A DNA stretch of 20,146 nucleotides from an uncultured Propionibacteriaceae bacterium (GCA_938012815.1 CALLVV010000034.1:1-20146), one strand, 5' to 3'. Counted from the stretch's first letter, positions 1 to 6,374 are shown. A program made the numbers and translations. The notes: generated from the letters alone by a model not told the origin.

Positions 1-87
1 CGCGGAGCGATTGACGAGGCCGAGTACCTGCGACGGGTCCGTGAAGCGGCTCGACGTCGAGCCGCAGCGGTTGCCGACACGCGCTGA
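1..87 (+). CDS. VbhA-like Fic antitoxin, C-terminal end only (partial)
   Basis: The window opens inside a reading frame that stops with TGA at 85-87, four bases before the ATG of the Fic gene. The visible tail begins RGAIDEAEYLRRVREAARRR. It lines up with the tail of the complete antitoxin at 3082-3270 (GRIDSDELVARARARYGL): glycine, x, Ile-Asp, an acidic pair, then a basic helix. VbhA-type antitoxins of class I Fic systems are about 60 residues and block the toxin's ATP site with an (S/T)xxxE(G/N) helix. That motif would lie upstream of the window and cannot be checked. The tight spacing supports co-translation with the toxin. The call rests on similarity to the second copy and on position. 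Confidence 0.6.
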   Translation, partial: RGAIDEAEYLRRVREAARRRAAAVADTR

Positions 88-91
88 GACC

Positions 92-889
92 ATGGCGACG
101 TTTGACACTTGGGAGTCGTACTTCTACCCGCCTCCAGACGACGCAACGATGCGTAATCTCCAGGACATCCGCGATCCCAAGGAACTGGAGATCTTCGAGT
201 ACGCAGCGACAAGTTATCGCCAGAAGCAGCTTCACATGGACCCGTCAATTGTGCCGCACACATACGATGCGGCCCACGTGCGGGCCATCCACCGCTACCT
301 GTTTCAAGATGTCTACGAGTGGGCAGGGGAGTACCGAACCCGCAACATGGTGAAGTTCGGGCATGTCCGTGAGTTCGCTGATGTACATAGAGGCGAAGTT
401 GGCCATTACTTGAGTGATGTTCACCGCCTCGTTGAAAACACTGAGTGGGCACAGCTCACCCGTGCTGAGTTCGGTCGGGCAGCAGCGAGAGTGTTTGCTC
501 ATCTCAACCAAGCACATCCGTTCCGTGAGGGGAATGGCCGGACCTCGAAAGTCTTCATGGAGCATGTCGCCCAGCGGTCGCGGTACACGCTCGACTTCGG
601 CCTCGTCAGCGGCAGGCACTGGAACATGGCTTCCGAGCTAAGCCGCCCTGACATTGGTTCCTACACTGTCGTGCCTGCATCACTGGAGCCAGTGTTCGAA
701 GGAATCTCCCTCGAACGCTCAAACGGTTCCGTCACCACTGGGAGAGATGTCAGTTCCACGCGTTCGTACCTCAGCGCGTGCTACCCCCATCCACCTAGCC
801 AAGCACTGGGAAGAGGCCCTGGTGTTGTGCAGCAGCCGTTCCGTGCAGAACAGCGTGGACCATTAGACAGGGAAGAAATCGAACGATGA
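92..889 (+). CDS. Fic domain protein (class I Fic toxin, copy 1)
   Basis: This is a 265-residue Fic protein. The catalytic loop HPFREGNGR is at residues 142-150 and matches the canonical HxFx(D/E)GNGR, with the catalytic histidine at 142. The upstream block AIHRYLFQDVYEWAGEYRT (65-83) is the usual Fic core before the flap. Fic enzymes transfer AMP, or sometimes another nucleotide moiety, from a nucleotide cofactor to a hydroxyl side chain of a target protein; VbhT-like members poison the cell unless VbhA is bound. ATG 92 is chosen because it follows the antitoxin stop at 87 and the product begins with the Fic N-terminal pattern TWESYFYPPP; the same frame is open from 11. The last 60 residues are proline- and arginine-rich and have no recognised fold. 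The target is unknown. Confidence 0.9.
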   Translation: MATFDTWESYFYPPPDDATMRNLQDIRDPKELEIFEYAATSYRQKQLHMDPSIVPHTYDAAHVRAIHRYLFQDVYEWAGEYRTRNMVKFGHVREFADVHRGEVGHYLSDVHRLVENTEWAQLTRAEFGRAAARVFAHLNQAHPFREGNGRTSKVFMEHVAQRSRYTLDFGLVSGRHWNMASELSRPDIGSYTVVPASLEPVFEGISLERSNGSVTTGRDVSSTRSYLSACYPHPPSQALGRGPGVVQQPFRAEQRGPLDREEIER

Positions 890-999
890 CCAGTAATGAC
901 AGCGCGGCTGTGGTGGGGGAGTATCGGTTGTTGCATCGTGCACCAACACCAGCGGCGTCACGGGCAACAAGAAACGGCCATGGGTTGGGTCATTCTTAG
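886..999 (+). pseudogene. Short ORF overlapping fic copy 1, probable 5' fragment of a disrupted gene
   Basis: A 37-codon frame starts at ATG 886 in an ATGA overlap with the fic stop, which is typical of a translationally coupled next gene. It begins MTSNDSAAVVGEYRLLHRAP and ends at TAG 997-999 after losing recognisable character from about residue 24. From memory, the pattern GEYRLLHRAP resembles the start of longer proteins on phages and mobile elements that carry a later YRxxP segment. That recollection is not a search result. The matching C-terminal piece may lie at 1574-1723, on the far side of the resolvase gene. It could also be a meaningless short frame. Confidence 0.35.
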
Positions 1000-1016
1000 G
1001 ACGTGGAGCGCTGAGG

Positions 1017-1586
1017 ATGGGCGGGGCCATCGTCGGCTACGCCCGGGTTTCGATCAAGGATCAATCGGTGGATGCGCAGCGTGCGGAGCTGGAAGCAGCG
1101 GGGGCGACGCGGGTGTTCGTCGATCATGGCCACTCATCTCGCATCACTGACCGCCCGCAGTGGGTTGCGTGCCTGGACTACTTGCGGCCAGGGGCCACGT
1201 TGTTGGTGCGAGCGTTGGATCGAATCGCGGGGACGGAGCGGATCGCCTTGGAGGTGATCCGGGAGTTGGCTGATCGGGGAGTGCGTTTGCGGAGTTTGAC
1301 TGAGCCTGCACTGGACGTGGATGTCACGATGCCGTGGGGCCATCGTCGGGATCATGGCGGTTTGGCCCAGTTGAGGGTGGCCACGATCCGGGAGAACACT
1401 CGTCGTGAGTTGGAGCATGCGCGTTCTCAGGGTCGGATCGGTGGCCGTCCGACAGTGACGACCCCGGAACGGCTCGAGGCTGCTCAACAGCTTCGTGCTG
1501 GTGGGATGTCACTGCAGAAGATTGCTGAAGCGTTGGGGGTCAGCAGGGCGACTGTTGGGCGCCTTGGAGCGGAATGCCGCCAGTGA
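1017..1586 (+). CDS. Small serine recombinase (Tn3-type resolvase family), internally damaged
   Basis: This 189-residue protein has the resolvase plan. The catalytic motif GYARVS has its serine at residue 12, SSRITDRPQW follows at 40-49, LDRIAG forms the active-site helix, IRENTRR starts the long E helix, and a C-terminal helix-turn-helix ends MSLQKIAEALGVSRATVGRL. Such enzymes cut and rejoin DNA at paired res sites to resolve plasmid dimers or cointegrates. Compared with copy 2 (4053-4590), the segment after VDVTMP reads WGHRRDHGGLAQ instead of a GRTLFGIVAVFAQ-like stretch. The next frame at 1339-1360 reads AIVGIMAV, so a short deletion plus a compensating one-base loss has scrambled about ten residues before the E helix. 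The frame is open, but activity is doubtful. ATG 1017 is the nearest start to the motif. Confidence 0.78.
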   Translation: MGGAIVGYARVSIKDQSVDAQRAELEAAGATRVFVDHGHSSRITDRPQWVACLDYLRPGATLLVRALDRIAGTERIALEVIRELADRGVRLRSLTEPALDVDVTMPWGHRRDHGGLAQLRVATIRENTRRELEHARSQGRIGGRPTVTTPERLEAAQQLRAGGMSLQKIAEALGVSRATVGRLGAECRQ

Positions 1587-1723
1587 CACGCAGCGGTGAC
1601 CGCATTCTGCTCTCCCCTGAGTACGCCCGCCGCGAAGCAGCTGAAGAAGGAGTACAGGTCATCACAGCTCAGGTCAAGGCCTCTGACCTGTGGTCCGAGG
1701 GACTACTGGAGGAGTGGGCATGA
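1574..1723 (+). pseudogene. Short ORF, probable 3' fragment of a gene disrupted by the resolvase gene
   Basis: This frame overlaps the end of the resolvase gene (ATG 1574, GTG 1583; stop TGA 1721-1723) and encodes about 49 residues. It looks like protein-coding sequence: GDRILLSPEYARREAAEEG, then VITAQVKASDLWSEGLLEEW at the C-terminus. From memory this is reminiscent of the last third of mobile-element proteins with a GDWVTLSxxYA segment and a terminal WxxGxxxxEWGY block, some of which are compared to ADP-ribosyltransferases. I cannot verify that here. Together with 886-999 it may represent one gene whose middle was replaced by the resolvase. An independent small gene is the alternative. Confidence 0.35.
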
Positions 1724-1753
1724 CAAGATCAAACCAGGAGAAGGGAAAGCATC

Positions 1754-1936
1754 ATGGGTCGCATGATTGATGTGGTGGCCGAGTGACCCGAACTGTTCGA
1801 GGGTCGGGCGGCCCGTGCGACGACCCCGAGGATCTGGAGCTGGGAGGACTACTTTGACCCGGAAACCTATGACCCTGCCACGGAGTCGGGGACGTTACGG
1901 AACCTCCTGGGCATCAGAAATCCGAAGGTTTTGCCT
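1754..1936 (+). pseudogene. Truncated Fic gene (third fic remnant), N-terminal part only
   Basis: A purine-rich Shine-Dalgarno stretch (AGGAGAAGGGAAAG) precedes ATG 1754. The frame reads MGRMIDVVAE, meets an in-frame TGA at 1784-1786, then continues open. It next shows a Fic N-terminus: WSWEDYFDPETYDPA followed by TLRNLLGIRNPKVL. This matches the start of copy 1, where TWESYFYPPP is followed by MRNLQDIRDPKELE. The similarity ends at about 1936, where the 3' end of the minus-strand repA remnant begins (stop at 1939-1941), so the gene was cut by a recombination event. The catalytic domain is absent and the product cannot act. Confidence 0.6.
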
Positions 1937-1938
1937 AG

Positions 1939-2620
1939 TTACGCACATATTTCTGGTGATGCTGTTTTGGCGGAGATCGAGGGTGAGCCACCAGGAATGG
2001 TGAGACCTGTTGGGTCGAGGGTGAGGCGCGCTTCGGGTCAGGCCTCGTTGACCTCGGTAACGGCCTTCGCGAAGTCCGCTTTGAAGTCCAGGCGTTGGCG
2101 TGGGGCGGTCACGTGGGGAGCGAAGAGGTGGACTGTGGTCCAGACGTACAGGTCGATGGCTCGAGGTTTGGTGAGTGCTGTCAGGGTCACGAGGTTGATC
2201 GGGATCGGGTGGGTTACGAGTTCTCGCCAGAAGGGGAGCGAGAGTTCGATGTAGGTAGGGTTCGAGCGTGTCTTGCCCCTCAGCTGCTGAGGTGGAGAAG
2301 GACACGTTCATGTTTTAGGCCAGGAACATGTTTGTCACCTGGTCTCGGGCGTTCCAGCGTTTCTCGATGGTGATGGATGTGTGGGCAAGACGGCGGAGTT
2401 GCTCCCGCAGCAAGGTGATCGAACCAGGAGTACCACCTTGGACTCGGTGGTCCATCCCAATCAGGGCGAAGAACTCCCGCAGGCTGGAGCCCAGCGGGAT
2501 GCGTCGGCCCTCGTCTTCTGGCAGCCCACGGCGTTTCACTGCGTGGGTGCTCAGATAGGCCAGCAGGAGGCGTGGGTCCGCCCTTCTCTGGGCGAACCTC
2601 GCCCCCTCCAATGTCAGCAA
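1939..2620 (-). pseudogene. repA: Plasmid replication initiator RepA (RepA_C type), broken
   Basis: On the minus strand, 2620-2315 encodes DPRLLLAYLSTHAVKRR, then IPLGSSLREFFALIGM and LLREQLRRL. This is the typical RepA_C pattern of PRLLLA, LG.SL.EF and TRLREQMRRL. The frame then stops (TAA 2315-2317) and homology resumes in another frame at about 2265-1939: IELSLPFWRELVTHPIPINL, then RAIDLYVWTT, which is the RepA 'FxREVxxxPVPIxLxxLxxL..LALDxYxW' block. An in-frame TGA at 2038-2040 interrupts the last part, which ends TLDPTGLTIPG before TAA 1939-1941. The 5' part before PRLLLA looks lost, so the start given is only where the open frame begins. The initiator would have bound iterons at the adjacent origin; it is now non-functional. 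Confidence 0.72.
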
Positions 2621-2635
2621 TTTGACACTGCTGAC
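2613..2635. promoter_or_regulatory. Inverted repeat at the 5' edge of the repA remnant (operator-like)
   Basis: GTCAGCA (2613-2619) and its exact complement TGCTGAC (2629-2635) flank nine bases. A nested pair TGTCA/TGACA overlaps them. The site sits exactly where the repA remnant begins. RepA-type initiators often bind inverted repeats related to their iterons to repress their own gene, so this could be a former RepA operator. The assignment rests on symmetry and position only. Confidence 0.35.
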
Positions 2636-2679
2636 GCCCTCACTGCAGCACCTCTCCAGCGTCGATCCGCCGTCCGGTG

Positions 2680-2732
2680 TTTTCCACAGGCCCCTATATA
2701 TAAGTATTTAATATGCGGCGGGGTCCCGCCGC
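2680..2732. other. Vestigial plasmid replication origin (DnaA-box-like site, AT tract, palindrome)
   Basis: TTTTCCACA at 2680-2688 matches the DnaA box TTATCCACA at eight of nine positions. After a short C run, 2695-2714 is A/T in 19 of 20 bases within otherwise GC-rich DNA, as expected of an unwinding element. It is followed by a near-perfect palindrome, GCGGCGGG (2715-2722) and CCCGCCGC (2725-2732), with two bases between. The block lies directly upstream of the repA remnant (minus strand). This order is standard for small iteron-type plasmids. No clear iteron array was found, so the origin is probably incomplete. Confidence 0.45.
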
Positions 2733-3020
2733 TGCTGAGCGCGGGTTGTGAGAAGCCGAGTAGCTGTGAAGGTGGTTGAGGCTGCGACGGGGCTGTCGTC
2801 CGTTCTGCCGCGGCCAGGGTGGGTGGTTGCGTGGATGGCTCGCTTCTGGTGGGCAGGTGTGGGTGTGGTGGGGTTCGGGGTGCCTCCCGCCCTAGGGGCT
2901 AATGTTCGGTGTTTCAGAAACGATCATTTGTGGGCTGACGGTCGACGAGAGCCGACGGAGACCGACACGCCGGACCGAAACTCAGGACCAAAACCGACAC
3001 GTCTCAAAACTATCCCTAGA
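2733..3020. other. Non-coding stretch between repA/origin remnant and the second Fic module
   Basis: No convincing gene is visible. The first half is G/T-rich and resembles, in patches, the block upstream of the relaxase (see 4591-4961). A small perfect palindrome, GTTTCAGAAAC, lies at 2911-2921. ACCGACACG occurs twice (2961-2969 and 2993-3001), 32 bases apart, within a CCGAC-rich segment. These could be binding sites for a regulator of the downstream antitoxin gene or decayed plasmid repeats. Confidence 0.4.
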
Positions 3021-3051
3021 CCGTTTTCGGAAAATCGGCTAGAACTAGAAT
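3021..3051 (+). promoter_or_regulatory. Candidate promoter/operator of the second VbhA-Fic operon
   Basis: TAGAAT at 3046-3051 is a plausible -10 box about 30 bases upstream of the antitoxin start. Just upstream, 3021-3038 is an imperfect palindrome: CCGTTTT, three central bases, then AAAATCGG, with a one-base bulge. Toxin-antitoxin operons are often autorepressed through palindromes placed at the promoter. No clear -35 box is seen, so the call is weak. Confidence 0.3.
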
Positions 3052-3081
3052 GAACTCAGCACCGAGCAAGAGGAGCACCCC

Positions 3082-3270
3082 GTGGCCACCGAGGCAGCAA
3101 CCACCGCGGCCGAGCGCGAGCTGCGCGTGGCCGAGGCGATCCACAGCGGCGAGATGGAGGGCCTGCCGGTGACGGCCGCCGGCCGCCAGGACGCCCAGGA
3201 GTACGTCGTCGGCCGCATCGACTCTGACGAGCTGGTGGCTCGCGCGCGCGCACGCTATGGCCTCGACTGA
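3082..3270 (+). CDS. VbhA-type Fic antitoxin
   Basis: This 62-residue protein starts at GTG 3082 behind the Shine-Dalgarno-like AAGAGGAGC. The inhibitory motif of class I Fic antitoxins, (S/T)xxxE(G/N), is present as SGEMEG at residues 22-27 (Ser22, Glu26, Gly27), within the pattern AEAIHSGEMEGLPVT. The C-terminal half, YVVGRIDSDELVARARARYGL, is the usual VbhA-domain tail. In the known VbhA-VbhT pair, the glutamate reaches into the toxin's ATP pocket and prevents AMP transfer. The gene overlaps the fic start by 14 nt, so the two are co-translated. Length and motif fit the family, and the identification is secure. Confidence 0.9.
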   Translation: MATEAATTAAERELRVAEAIHSGEMEGLPVTAAGRQDAQEYVVGRIDSDELVARARARYGLD

Positions 3271-4315
3271 GTTCGTCGACCCGTATCTCGATCTCGAGAC
3301 GGGTCTGCTGAGGAACAAGGTCGGCGCACAGACGAAGGTCGCCCTCGATGAAGCCGAGGGCGACCTTTCTTTTGCCCGCTTGGTGCAGCTCATGGATCAC
3401 CCGGTGAAGCCGACCGGCGACCTCGACGAGCTGCGCGCGATCCACCGCCATCTGTTCCAGGACGTCTACGACTGGGCGGGAGAGCTACGTACCGTCGATA
3501 TTCGCAAGAACACGGAGGGAGCCCAGTTCTTCCTTCCCGTGTCGATGATTGGCCGCGCTGCTGGCTACGCCGAGGGTGAGCTGCACGCCGACAACGAGCT
3601 GCGCGGCATGAGCCGCGAGCAGTTCATTGACCGTCTGGCGTACCACTACGACCAGTTCAACTACGTGCATCCGTTCCGCGAGGGTAACGGCCGAACGCAA
3701 CGGGTGTTCTGGAACCGCGTCGCCCGCGACGCTGGCTGGCAGCTTGACTGGCGTGAGGTGCGCGGCACGACCAATGCCCAGGCGAGTCGAGCGGCATCCG
3801 AGCAGCGGGACTTCGGGCCGCTACGTGAGATGTTCGGTCAGATCGTCAGCACGGCGACTCCGCAGGGCAAACGAGACGCAGCCTGGCGCGCCGCAGAGCG
3901 CGCCAGGCTGTCGTTCCCCACGAAGTGTGTGCTACCGAGGCCGTGCGCCGGCCCCAAAGCGGCCCGTCGAATGCGTCCCAAGCATGCACCACCATGCACA
4001 TGCCAGGGCAGAGCCACCGAGGGCCTGGCAACGATGGACCAGGAGCGAGTCGATGACCCGTGTCGGTTACGCGCGAGCAAAATCCCGAGGCCCAGGAGGC
4101 GGAGCTGCGCGCGGCTGGAGCGACGCGGGTTTTCGTCGATCGTGGCGAGTCGAGCCGAGTCAAGGACCGGCCGCAGTGGGGCGCGTGCCTGGACTATCTG
4201 CGCGACGGTGACACACTCGTGGTGCGCCGGCCGGATCGTATCGCCGGTAGCGAGAAGATGGCCATCGAGGCGATCAACGATCTGGCCGAGCGTGGGGTTA
4301 ACATTCGGAGTCTGA
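3257..4315 (+). CDS. Fic domain protein (class I Fic toxin, copy 2) with read-through tail
   Basis: Translation from ATG 3257, inside the antitoxin's last codons, gives the Fic N-terminus STEFVDPYLDLETGLLRN, the core AIHRHLFQDVYDWAGELRT (61-79) and the catalytic loop HPFREGNGR at 138-146 (His138). The fold seems to end near residue 220 (about 3920), after AAWRAAERARLSF. The remaining 130 residues are Arg- and Pro-rich and run through the resolvase gene in the wrong frame, overlapping it by 263 nt. This suggests that the original stop was lost by a small indel or rearrangement. The catalytic core is intact and should AMPylate a target unless the tail destabilises it. VbhA (3082-3270) is its partner. 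Confidence 0.85.
   Translation: MASTEFVDPYLDLETGLLRNKVGAQTKVALDEAEGDLSFARLVQLMDHPVKPTGDLDELRAIHRHLFQDVYDWAGELRTVDIRKNTEGAQFFLPVSMIGRAAGYAEGELHADNELRGMSREQFIDRLAYHYDQFNYVHPFREGNGRTQRVFWNRVARDAGWQLDWREVRGTTNAQASRAASEQRDFGPLREMFGQIVSTATPQGKRDAAWRAAERARLSFPTKCVLPRPCAGPKAARRMRPKHAPPCTCQGRATEGLATMDQERVDDPCRLRASKIPRPRRRSCARLERRGFSSIVASRAESRTGRSGARAWTICATVTHSWCAGRIVSPVARRWPSRRSTIWPSVGLTFGV
3881..3908. repeat. Perfect 11-bp inverted repeat inside the 3' part of fic copy 2
   Basis: GCCTGGCGCGC (3881-3891) and GCGCGCCAGGC (3898-3908) flank six bases. They form a strong GC hairpin at the position where the Fic fold ends (AWRAAERARL). There is no T-run after it on the plus strand. It may be a translational or transcriptional attenuation structure, or chance in GC-rich codons. 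Confidence 0.6.
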
Positions 4316-4590
4316 CCGAGCCGGATATCGACACGACAACGCCGATGGGCCGAACGCTGTTCGGCATCGTCGCCGTGTTTGCTCGGCTTCGCGTCGACAC
4401 GATTCGGGAGAACACCCGGCGCGGTCTGGCGCACGCTCGTGCCCAGGGGCGCGTCGGTGGCCGGCCCTCAGTGATGACCCCGAAACGTGTCGCTGCTGCT
4501 GCGCAGCAGTTCGCCGAAGAATCAGAACCGAAACCGCAGCATCAACGGAGCCAGAGCAGAGAGAACCTTGGTAGCGAACGGGACATCTAG
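4053..4590 (+). pseudogene. Serine resolvase copy 2, frameshifted; catalytic serine deleted
   Basis: ATG 4053 begins MTRVGYAR, the normal start of this resolvase family. The next codons (VSTRD-like, including the catalytic serine) are missing, and the protein continues one frame over as QNPEAQEAELRAAGATRV. From there it is a good copy: SSRVKDRPQWGACLDYL, DRIAGSEKMAIEAIN, TTTPMGRTLFGIVAVFARLR, then IRENTRRGLAHARAQGR. The C-terminal helix-turn-helix seen in copy 1 is replaced by a Gln/Ser/Arg-rich tail ending at TAG 4588-4590, so DNA binding is probably lost too. A product could start at GTG 4060 but would lack the nucleophile. It follows fic copy 2 as copy 1 follows fic copy 1, marking a duplicated toxin-resolvase module. 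Confidence 0.8.
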
Positions 4591-4961
4591 AAGAAAAGAG
4601 ACCGGAGATCGGCTTGGGCGGTGAACAGGCCGTGCACAGGTCACGTGTGCTTGGGGTGAGGATTTGTAGGGTGGTGAGGTTCGTGGCCTGTGTGCGGTGG
4701 GTGGGGTCCCGCTGCTTCGCGGGTTTCCGCCAAAGCTCGGATGGTGGTGGTTCGGGCTTGGTGAGCTTGCTATGCAAGCTTCACTGCTTCGTCAGGGGAA
4801 AGAGGTTTCGTCATGGTCCTGAAGGTACCGCTTCCCAAGGTTATCTGTGCTGCTTGCGAAGCGTTTCTGGCGACCCGTTCGGGATCGTCAGGTCGACCCC
4901 GACGGGACTGGGGTCGGCAGGGATACGGAGCCCCTGGCGGAGCGAGGATGATACACACTAG
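4591..4961. other. Non-coding region upstream of the relaxase, candidate oriT
   Basis: No credible gene is present in this 371-nt gap. It contains several perfect inverted repeats: CCCGC/GCGGG around TGCTTC (about 4708-4723), AGCTTGC/GCAAGCT (4764-4780, 3-nt loop), CGACCCC/GGGGTCG (4894-4916, 9-nt loop) and CACAC/GTGTG (4954-4968). Transfer origins of MOBP elements usually lie directly upstream of the relaxase gene and contain such repeats beside the nick site. No nick site can be named from sequence alone. Blocks GGGGTCCCGC, GCGGGTT and GGTGGTT recur in the same order at about 2720-2775. Confidence 0.4.
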
Positions 4962-6365
4962 ATGTGTGGTCCCTGTGCCATTGCGTGGGGTCGCTGTGCT
5001 GGGCATGGAGAGGCGGTGAGACAGATGGTTAACAGGCAACTGCGGCGGGGTCTGTTTGGTCGTTGGTGTCGGGAGAACGTGCCCGGGGGGCGTCAGGTTC
5101 GGCATGAGGTGAAGGTCACGCCGGAGGAGGAAGGGCGGCTGCCGGATGGCAAGTGGCAGCAGATTGCTGAGGACTTCATCGCGTTGATGGAGTTCGATGA
5201 CCAGCAGGGGACGCGGGATTCATGGCGGTGGGCTGCGATCCATTATGGGGTATCGAAGAACGGGAATGACCACATTCATATCGTGGTGGACTTGGTGCGA
5301 GAGGACGGTACCAAGGCGAATACCTTCCGTGATTTTCAGCGAGCTCAGACTGCGGCCAGGGCTTTGGAGAACAAGTATGGGTTGGAGCCCTTGGAGTCTG
5401 CGCGGACAGGGCGGGCAACTCGCGGGTATGATCCGGCCGAACGTGAGGCCCAGGCCAGGGGGAGAGCGTGGGCTAAGTACAAGCGGTCTCGTGGCGGTGA
5501 TGCTTCAGGGTGGGAGAAATTGGCGGCGGCCGAGCGGCAGAAGTTGATCGCGGAGGAGATGCGGCGGGATGAGCCTCGTTACCTGTTGGCGCTGAAGGTA
5601 CGGGCAGCAGCTACGGCGGCTGGTGATGAGGCTGAGTTTGTGCGTCGTCTGCGGCGTGATGGGCTGTTGGTGCGGGCTCGACGGGCAGTTGCTCCAGGCC
5701 GTGAGGCTTTGGAGCCAAGCCCGGAGGCATGGGAGCAGTGCAATGCCGAGTTGCGACGAGTGATTGATGAGATCCGCCAAGTGGGGGTGGATGATGATGC
5801 GACTTGGGCTGCTATGGCACGTCGAGGGGCCGGGGTTTTGGCGAGCTGGTCCAGGGCAGTCGAGATTGTGCCGGGTGACTTGGCACGTGCAGCGGAGGCG
5901 TTGTCGAGATCTGCCCAGACCCGTCGCCTTGTGGCCTTTCTTCCGGCACGAGTGAACTGGGATGTGTTCACTGATGCCGCGATGCTGGCAGCAGCTGCAT
6001 CGCGAGGTGGTAAAGGAGAAGTTGGTCAGGCAGTACTGATCCGATCCATGCTGAGACTTGCACAGGCGGTTCATGATGCAGCGGTGGCAACTGATCAAGC
6101 TCGGCACGCTGCACTGCTTGTCCAGGACACCAGGGCCCGGTTGATAGCAGTACGTGATGCATTGCCACCGCTGCCGGGAAGTCAGTCCCGACATGCTCCG
6201 GAAACTTTCCAATTGGATCCCGAGCTGCAAGCGAGGATGCGAAGGGTGCAATCGGCTCGACCTGATGACGGGAAGCTTGCTTCCCCGCTGCCGCCTCCCG
6301 AGGTACCCCGAGCACGACGTTCTACGGCATTGGAGGCAACACCAAACCCATCGATCGAGAGATAG
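4962..6365 (+). CDS. MOBP-type relaxase/mobilization nuclease, apparently N-terminally truncated
   Basis: This 467-residue protein can start at ATG 4962, or at ATG 5025 (446 residues); neither has a strong ribosome site. Residues about 70-160 carry the relaxase core: LPDGKWQQIAEDFIALM, then WRWAAIHYGVSKNGNDHIHI with the metal-binding HxH, then DLVREDGTKANTFRDFQRAQ and ALENKYGLEPLE. Relaxases nick oriT and carry the strand to the coupling protein. Family members normally have about 80-100 residues before this core, with the GPG/NEHTNPH-like segment and the catalytic tyrosine. Here the first residues are Arg/Gly-rich with nothing similar, and no upstream frame supplies it. The C-terminal half is alanine- and arginine-rich helical sequence. 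DNA nicking is therefore doubtful. Confidence 0.82.
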   Translation: MCGPCAIAWGRCAGHGEAVRQMVNRQLRRGLFGRWCRENVPGGRQVRHEVKVTPEEEGRLPDGKWQQIAEDFIALMEFDDQQGTRDSWRWAAIHYGVSKNGNDHIHIVVDLVREDGTKANTFRDFQRAQTAARALENKYGLEPLESARTGRATRGYDPAEREAQARGRAWAKYKRSRGGDASGWEKLAAAERQKLIAEEMRRDEPRYLLALKVRAAATAAGDEAEFVRRLRRDGLLVRARRAVAPGREALEPSPEAWEQCNAELRRVIDEIRQVGVDDDATWAAMARRGAGVLASWSRAVEIVPGDLARAAEALSRSAQTRRLVAFLPARVNWDVFTDAAMLAAAASRGGKGEVGQAVLIRSMLRLAQAVHDAAVATDQARHAALLVQDTRARLIAVRDALPPLPGSQSRHAPETFQLDPELQARMRRVQSARPDDGKLASPLPPPEVPRARRSTALEATPNPSIER

Positions 6366-6374
6366 GAGACAACG

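Noticed and set aside
1895..2311. Minus-strand open frame (138 codons) across the repA remnant
   Set aside because: The RepA-like residues lie in a different minus-strand frame of the same region; this frame is Pro/Arg-rich and meaningless.
2748..3053. Plus-strand open frame of 101 codons before the second antitoxin gene
   Set aside because: No ribosome site, no recognisable pattern, and it covers the palindromes and promoter-like sequence of the Fic operon.
4614..5019. Plus-strand open frames upstream of the relaxase (4614-4961, 4813-5019), considered as its missing N-terminus or a MobC gene
   Set aside because: Neither contains relaxase N-terminal motifs nor a ribbon-helix-helix pattern; the inverted repeats point to non-coding DNA.
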